The notes under the pieces are model-generated. The model had not been told where the DNA came from, searched no databases, and saw nothing but the letters and a program-made list of their open reading frames with translations. Made by a program: the position numbers and the translations under genes. Positions 59,861 to 64,000 of a DNA stretch of 64,000 nt are shown here, one piece after another. Location of the stretch: NCBI RefSeq assembly GCF_004137345.1, contig NZ_SDWV01000003.1:1-64000 (forward strand), written 5' to 3'. Source of the stretch: Nocardioides zhouii (GTDB taxonomy: Bacteria; Actinomycetota; Actinomycetes; Propionibacteriales; Nocardioidaceae). How positions within the stretch are numbered: position 1 is the stretch's first letter; each line of letters begins with the position of its first letter.

Positions 59861-60651
59861 ACGACCTCCGCGTCACGCGCGAGAACGCCCGCTTCCAGCA
59901 GTGGGAGGCGCTGCTCACCAACCGCTCCAAGCGGCACCGCACCCGCGAGTTCCTCGTGCAGGGCGTCCGCCCGATCACGCGGGCGGTCGAGGAGGGCTGG
60001 ACCGTACGCGCCCTGCTGCGCGCGGACGGCACGTCGTCCACCTGGGCCGACGACCTCTGGGCGGGCACCGACGCCGAGCGGGTGCTGCTCTCCCCCTACC
60101 TCCACGCCCGGCTCAGCGGTCGCGAGGACGGCGCCGAGCTCGTCGCCGTGATCGAGATGCCCGACGACGGGGTGTCGCGGCTCGAGGGCTCCTCGCGGCC
60201 CCACGGACCGATCGTCGTCTTCGACCGGCCGACCAGCCCCGGCAACATCGGCACGCTCGCCCGGTCGGCGGACGCCTTCGGCGCCTCGGCGCTCGTCGTC
60301 ACCGGCCACGCGGCCGACCCGTACGACCCGCAGGCCGTCCGCGCCAGCACCGGCTCGCTCTTCGCGCTGACCGTGCTCCGCGTGCCCGGCCCCGGGCCGG
60401 TGGTCGAGCACGCGCACGCCCACGGCTACCGGATCGTCGGCACCGACGAGGAGGGCAGCGCGCTCGCCGACGTCGACCTCGGCGGCCGGGTCGTGGTCGT
60501 CGTCGGCAACGAGACCCACGGCCTCTCCTCGCAGTGGCGCGCGGTCTGCGACGACGTGGCGAGCATCCCGATGGTCGGCTCGGCGTCGTCGCTCAACGCG
60601 GCGGTGGCGGGATCGATCGTGCTCCACGAAGCGCTGCGTCAGCGCGGCTGA
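59857..60651 (+). CDS. SPOUT (TrmH-type) RNA methyltransferase coupled to deformylase
   Basis: 264 aa. The N-terminal part NRSKRHRTREFLVQGVRPIT is the substrate-binding fold. The SPOUT domain has motif 1 DRPTSPGNIGTLARSADAFG, motif 2 VVVVGNETHGLSSQW and motif 3 SASSLNAAVAGSIVLHEAL. Ribose 2'-O-methylation of rRNA or tRNA is expected. The target is unknown. Translation is coupled to deformylase through a GTGA overlap, linking two translation-related activities. Confidence 0.92.
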   Translation: MNDLRVTRENARFQQWEALLTNRSKRHRTREFLVQGVRPITRAVEEGWTVRALLRADGTSSTWADDLWAGTDAERVLLSPYLHARLSGREDGAELVAVIEMPDDGVSRLEGSSRPHGPIVVFDRPTSPGNIGTLARSADAFGASALVVTGHAADPYDPQAVRASTGSLFALTVLRVPGPGPVVEHAHAHGYRIVGTDEEGSALADVDLGGRVVVVVGNETHGLSSQWRAVCDDVASIPMVGSASSLNAAVAGSIVLHEALRQRG

Positions 60652-60665
60652 GCCATGAGGTGTGG

Positions 60666-60693
60666 CGATGCGGCGGTCCGGACCGCCGCATCG
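60666..60693. terminator. Bidirectional terminator between convergent methyltransferase genes
   Basis: A perfect 28-bp palindrome (14-bp half CGATGCGGCGGTCC) without spacer bases, centred between the two convergent genes. No T-tract. Confidence 0.85.
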
Positions 60694-60705
60694 TGACACG
60701 TCCGA

Positions 60706-61518
60706 TCAGCGCCGGGCCGCGATGTAGCAGGCGACCGCGGTGGCCGCGGCGACGTTGAGCGAGTCGATGCCGGCGCGCATCGGGATGATCGCCCGTCGGT
60801 CGGCGGAGGACTCCCAGCGGGTGGACAGCCCGTGGCCCTCCGACCCGAGCACCAGGGCGAGCCGGTCGACTCCGGCGACCGCCTCCTCGATCGGCACCGA
60901 GTCGGGCGACAGCGTGAGCGCGACGCTGGTGAACCCGCGCCGGGCGAGGTCCGGCAGGGCGTCGTACCAGTCCGGCAGCCGCGTCCAGGGCGTGGTGAAG
61001 ACGGCGCCCATGCCGACCTTGATGGACCGGCGGTAGAGCGGGTCGGCGCAGCGCGGCGCCAGCAGGACGGCGTCGAAGCCGAGCGCCGCGCCGGAGCGGA
61101 AGATCGCGCCGACGTTGGTGTGGTCGACGAGGTCCTCGAGCACCAGGACCGAGCGGGCACCGGCCAGCACGTCGTCGACGGGCGGCAGCGGCCGCCGGTG
61201 GAGCGACGCGAGCGCTCCCCGGTGCACGTGGAAGCCGGTGACCTGCTCGATGAGGGCCTCGGACAGGACGTAGACGGGGGCGTCGCCCGATCCGAGCACG
61301 TCGGCCAGGCCGTCGAGCCACCGCGGCGCCATCAGGAAGGAGCGCGGCGCGTAGCCCGCCTCGATCGAGCGGCGGACGACCTTCTCGCCCTCGGCGAGGA
61401 ACAGGCCGTGCTCGGCCTCGAGGCTCTTGCGCAGCTCCACGTCGCGCAGGTCGCGGTAGTCGGCCAGGCGTGGGTCGTCGGCGTCGGCGATCTCGACGAG
61501 CTGCGGGGCGTCAGGCAC
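60706..61518 (-). CDS. SPOUT (TrmH-type) RNA methyltransferase, second nearby paralogue
   Basis: 270 aa. The N-terminal domain begins VEIADADDPRLADYRDLRDV and has HGLFLAEGEKVVRRSIEAG. The SPOUT domain has motif 1 LVDHTNVGAIFRSGAALG (without the usual PGN), motif 2 VLGSEGHGLSTRWE and motif 3 GIDSLNVAAATAVACYIA. It is more diverged from the convergent neighbour than a recent duplicate would be. Target unknown. GTG start overlapping the siroheme synthase stop by 8 nt. Confidence 0.9.
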   Translation of the reverse strand: MPDAPQLVEIADADDPRLADYRDLRDVELRKSLEAEHGLFLAEGEKVVRRSIEAGYAPRSFLMAPRWLDGLADVLGSGDAPVYVLSEALIEQVTGFHVHRGALASLHRRPLPPVDDVLAGARSVLVLEDLVDHTNVGAIFRSGAALGFDAVLLAPRCADPLYRRSIKVGMGAVFTTPWTRLPDWYDALPDLARRGFTSVALTLSPDSVPIEEAVAGVDRLALVLGSEGHGLSTRWESSADRRAIIPMRAGIDSLNVAAATAVACYIAARR

Positions 61519-62734
61519 GCCCGTAGTGTGCCGGACGCGCGACCGCGACCACTTCTCCGATCACGATGATCGCCGGCGGCACCACGCGGTGCGTGGCGAG
61601 GTCGTCGGCGAGTGACCCGAGGGTGCTCAGCACCGTGCGCTCGGTCGGCATGGTGCCGTCGACGATGACGGCCGCGGGCGTGTCGGCGGACCTGCCGCCC
61701 CCGACGAGGGCGGCGGCGATCGCGGGTGCGTTGTCGACGGCCATCAGCAGGACGATCGTGCCGCGCATCCGGGCCACCGCGTCCCACGCGACGAGCGAGT
61801 CCGGGTGGCCGGGCGGGAGGTGCCCGGAGATCACGGTGAACTCGTGGGCCACTCCGCGGTGGGTGACCGGGATGCCCACGCGGGCCGGGACCGAGAGCGC
61901 GGACGTCAGGCCGGGTACGACGGTGACGGGCACGTCGGCGGCGGCGCAGGCCAGCAGCTCCTCGAAGCCGCGACCGAACACGAAGCTGTCCCCGCCCTTG
62001 AAGCGTACGACGCGCTTGCCGGCGCGGGCGCGGGCGACGATCACCTCGTTGATGGCGTCCTGCGACGCCGAGCGACCGCGCGGCAGCTTGGCCACGTCGA
62101 TGAGCTCGACGTGCGGGCCCAGCTCGTCGAGGAGCTCGCGCGGGGCGAGCCGGTCGGCGACGACGACGTCGGCCGAGGCGAGCGCGTGGCGGGCGGCGAC
62201 GGTGACGAAGTCGGGCTCGCCGGGTCCACCGCCGACCAGGACGACCCCCGGGCTCCGGTCGTGGGCGTCGGTGGCGGTCAGGTGGCCGTCGCGCAGGGCC
62301 GTGACGATGTCGTCGCGCAGCGCCGCCGACTTGCGGGGCTCTCGGTTGCCCAGCACGCCGATGGTGACGCTCCCGTGGTGCCCGACGGCGGGCGTCCACG
62401 CGGATCCGCCGAGGGCATCGTCGGCGCGTACGCAGAAGGTGTGCCGGCTCTCGGCGGCGGCGGCGACCCGGGCGTTGACGGCCGGGTCGTCGGTGACGGC
62501 CACGACGTACCAGGCACCGTCGAGGTCGGTCTCGGTGAAGTCGCGCAGGTGCAGCGTCAGCTCGCCGGCAAGTCCCTCGAGCGCCGGGGTGACCTCGGGG
62601 CTGACCAGCGTGACCTCGGCGCCCGCGGCCAGGAAGGTCGGCACCCGCCGCTGGGCGACGTGTCCCCCGCCGACCACGACGACCTTCCGTCCGGCCAGGA
62701 CGAGTCCGGCGAGGTAGGGATGCGGGTCGGTCAT
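61511..62734 (-). CDS. cysG: Siroheme synthase (precorrin-2 dehydrogenase / uroporphyrinogen-III methyltransferase)
   Basis: 407 aa, two modules. The N-terminal part (about 1-150) has the NAD-binding VVVVGGGHVAQRRV, TLVSPEVTP and YVVAVTDDPAVNA, as in precorrin-2 dehydrogenase/ferrochelatase. The C-terminal part (about 160-400) is a tetrapyrrole methylase with VVLVGGGPGEPDFVT, DVVVADRLAPRELL, RFKGGDSFVFGRGFEE and TVVPGLTSALSVPA. Together they make siroheme for assimilatory sulfite or nitrite reductase. A GACAAT box lies 5 nt before the ATG. The methyltransferase gene follows with overlap. Confidence 0.94.
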   Translation of the reverse strand: MTDPHPYLAGLVLAGRKVVVVGGGHVAQRRVPTFLAAGAEVTLVSPEVTPALEGLAGELTLHLRDFTETDLDGAWYVVAVTDDPAVNARVAAAAESRHTFCVRADDALGGSAWTPAVGHHGSVTIGVLGNREPRKSAALRDDIVTALRDGHLTATDAHDRSPGVVLVGGGPGEPDFVTVAARHALASADVVVADRLAPRELLDELGPHVELIDVAKLPRGRSASQDAINEVIVARARAGKRVVRFKGGDSFVFGRGFEELLACAAADVPVTVVPGLTSALSVPARVGIPVTHRGVAHEFTVISGHLPPGHPDSLVAWDAVARMRGTIVLLMAVDNAPAIAAALVGGGRSADTPAAVIVDGTMPTERTVLSTLGSLADDLATHRVVPPAIIVIGEVVAVARPAHYGRA

Positions 62735-62783
62735 GGTCCATTGTCTCCGGGCCGGTCATGGAGGGCGTGGCTAGGTTCGAGGG

Positions 62784-63311
62784 ATGAGCACTGGCATCGA
62801 ACGACCCGTGGCCCCCAACCCCTACGAGTACCTGCCGCAGACCGCGTCCTTCACCGTCACCAGCGACGACGTGACCGACGGCGCCGCGCTGAAGGACGAT
62901 CAGGTGGCGGCCCTCGGCAACACCTCGCCCCAGCTGAGCTGGTCCGGGGCGCCCGAGGGGACGCAGTCCTACGTGGTGACCTGCTTCGACCCCGACGCTC
63001 CGACCCCCAGCGGCTTCTGGCACTGGGTCCTCGTCGACGTCCCGGCCGACGTGACGTCCCTCGACACCGGCGCCGCGTCCGGCACCCTCCCGGGCGAGGC
63101 GTTCCACGTCCGCAACGACGGCGGCGAGTCGGGCTTCATGGGCGCGGCCCCGCCGGAGGGCGACCACCCGCACCGCTACTTCTTCGTGGTGCACGCCGTC
63201 GGGGCGCCGAGCCTCGGTGTCGACGCGGACGCCTCCCCGGCAGTCGTCTCCTTCAACCTGGCGTTCAAGACGCTCGGCCGCGCGATCGTGCACGGCACCT
63301 ACCAGCACTGA
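62784..63311 (+). CDS. YbhB/YbcL-type phosphatidylethanolamine-binding protein
   Basis: 175 aa, PEBP fold without signal peptide. The family core is [20 protein letters not shown], then [40 protein letters not shown] and FFVVHAV. The DPDAPT and HPHRY stretches line the ligand pocket in known structures. Role in bacteria is unclear. The ATG follows TAGGTT by 6 nt. Terminator behind it. Confidence 0.92.
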   Translation: MSTGIERPVAPNPYEYLPQTASFTVTSDDVTDGAALKDDQVAALGNTSPQLSWSGAPEGTQSYVVTCFDPDAPTPSGFWHWVLVDVPADVTSLDTGAASGTLPGEAFHVRNDGGESGFMGAAPPEGDHPHRYFFVVHAVGAPSLGVDADASPAVVSFNLAFKTLGRAIVHGTYQH

Positions 63312-63342
63312 CCCACCCAGCACGCAGCACCAGGCCCGTACG

Positions 63343-63392
63343 GGGCCCGATGGTCGAGACCTTCATGGTCCAGACCACCGGGCCCCTTTTTC
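63343..63392 (+). terminator. Rho-independent terminator after the PEBP gene
   Basis: Arms GGGGCCCGATGGTC and GACCACCGGGCCCC pair with one mismatch around a 17-nt loop, followed by five T residues. Confidence 0.88.
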
Positions 63393-63547
63393 GTGTTCCG
63401 CCTCTCGAGCGCAGCACGCGCGCTTTGATCTGCACCGAGACGTTTCTCGCCCGTTCGTAGCCCGAAACTTGACGTAGCACCCCTTGTTACAAGATTCTCT
63501 CAAGATCCACTCCCCCGCTCTCGTGGATCCGCCCCGGAGGAATGACC

Positions 63548-64000
63548 GTGCCCCACTCCCGCTCCCTTGCCCGGCTCGCGACGATCGCCGTCGCTGCAGC
63601 CGCGGTGTGCAGTGTCCCGGCGGCCGCCGACGCGAAGGACTGGTCCGGCCCGCGGAGCACGGCGAACTGGTCCGGCCCGCGGACCGCAGCGCACGTGGTC
63701 ACCAGCGCCGGTGGCGACCTCGACGACACCTCCGACGCCGTCGCGACCGACGCCCTCGAGGACGCACTGATGGCGGAGATCAACGAGGCGCGTGCGGCCA
63801 ACGGCCTGCGCAAGATCTGGAACTTCGACGCGTGCACCGACCAGCTCGCCGAGGAGTGGGGCCAGCAGATCGCCCGCACCGGGCTCTTCGAGCACCGGGA
63901 CCAGAACGAGGTCATCCGCAGGTGCAACAACTCGTGGGCCGGCGAGACGCTGGTGCGCGGTGTGGGTCTCACCCCTGACGTCATGGTCGACCTCTGGCTC
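63548..64000 (+). CDS. Secreted CAP-domain (SCP/PR1-like) protein, truncated by window end
   Basis: At least 151 aa; the 3' end lies outside. The GTG at 63548 has GGAGG at 7-nt spacing; the ATG two codons before it is too close to that site. A signal peptide follows (LARLATIAVAAAAVCSVPAA, then ADA). The mature start has two copies of WSGPR about nine residues apart. The CAP domain begins LMAEINEARAANGLRKI and includes CTDQLAEEWGQQIARTGLFE and NNSWAGETLVRG. CAP proteins are extracellular; those of actinobacteria have unknown activity. Confidence 0.88.
   Translation, partial: MPHSRSLARLATIAVAAAAVCSVPAAADAKDWSGPRSTANWSGPRTAAHVVTSAGGDLDDTSDAVATDALEDALMAEINEARAANGLRKIWNFDACTDQLAEEWGQQIARTGLFEHRDQNEVIRRCNNSWAGETLVRGVGLTPDVMVDLWL

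Overview
This is a GC-rich chromosomal segment from an actinomycete, most likely a Nocardioides-type member of the Propionibacteriales. The genus is an inference from gene order and protein style, not a database match. Support includes an argCJBDFRGH operon, the pheST to PAS-kinase to rRNA methyltransferase to rplT-rpmI-infC block also known from Streptomyces, a mycobacterial-type guaB1, a DinB/mycothiol-dependent isomerase-like protein, many GTG starts, and many genes whose start codon lies only 6-7 nt after a TAnnnT box, which indicates leaderless mRNAs. No transposase, integrase, phage gene, plasmid replication gene or CRISPR array was seen. It reads as core chromosome with small accessory clusters.

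Layout. 1-511: the 5' end of a 16S rRNA gene on the minus strand with its leader and promoter. 512-9755: a DNA-3-methyladenine glycosylase gene downstream of a compact arginine operon (argC-J-B-D-F-R-G-H). An exact ARG-box match overlaps the argC -10 box and start codon. 9828-12157: a DinB-like protein and a secreted RTX-like repeat protein. 12218-23839 (minus): pheST, an unusual histidine kinase fused to a DUF4173-type membrane domain with its response regulator, a soluble PAS kinase, DUF4031, a SPOUT methyltransferase, rplT, rpmI, infC (apparent AUC start, structured leader) and an SseB-like protein. 23878-28177: a membrane protein, a PLP-barrel deaminase/aldolase-like protein, a P-loop kinase-like protein, a tandem GNAT protein and an aldose epimerase. 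28174-30384: hisG and hisE with small membrane/PH-domain proteins. 30752-35079: riboflavin operon ribD-ribE-pnuC-ribBA-ribH under an FMN riboswitch. 35209-36706: an M20 peptidase and tRNA-Leu(GAG).

36811-43598: a gamma-glutamylation catabolic cluster with an amino acid/amine permease, FadR-type regulator, GlnA-like ligase, aldehyde dehydrogenase, short-chain dehydrogenase and class-I glutamine amidotransferase hydrolase. It resembles the Puu putrescine pathway but has no amine oxidase. An alcohol-dehydrogenase-type SDR sits in that place, which suggests an amino-alcohol substrate such as ethanolamine. It is followed by a VanZ protein, the remnants of two divergent genes that both lost their 5' halves, an Orn/Lys/Arg-type decarboxylase, a secreted phospholipase-D-like protein, a family-A DNA polymerase lacking a visible exonuclease active site, a BCCT transporter with a stand-alone LysR effector domain, a 47-codon membrane protein, a sulfotransferase, guaB1 (GMP reductase type), an aromatic amino acid decarboxylase-type enzyme and a YiaA/B protein.

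56582-64000: a pair of overlapping acyl-CoA dehydrogenase genes behind a perfect 17-bp operator palindrome, peptide deformylase, two more SPOUT RNA methyltransferases, siroheme synthase, a PEBP/YbhB protein and the start of a secreted CAP-domain protein cut by the window end. A 29-nt TCGA-capped repeat occurs three times in intergenic positions (8670, 22282, 42055).
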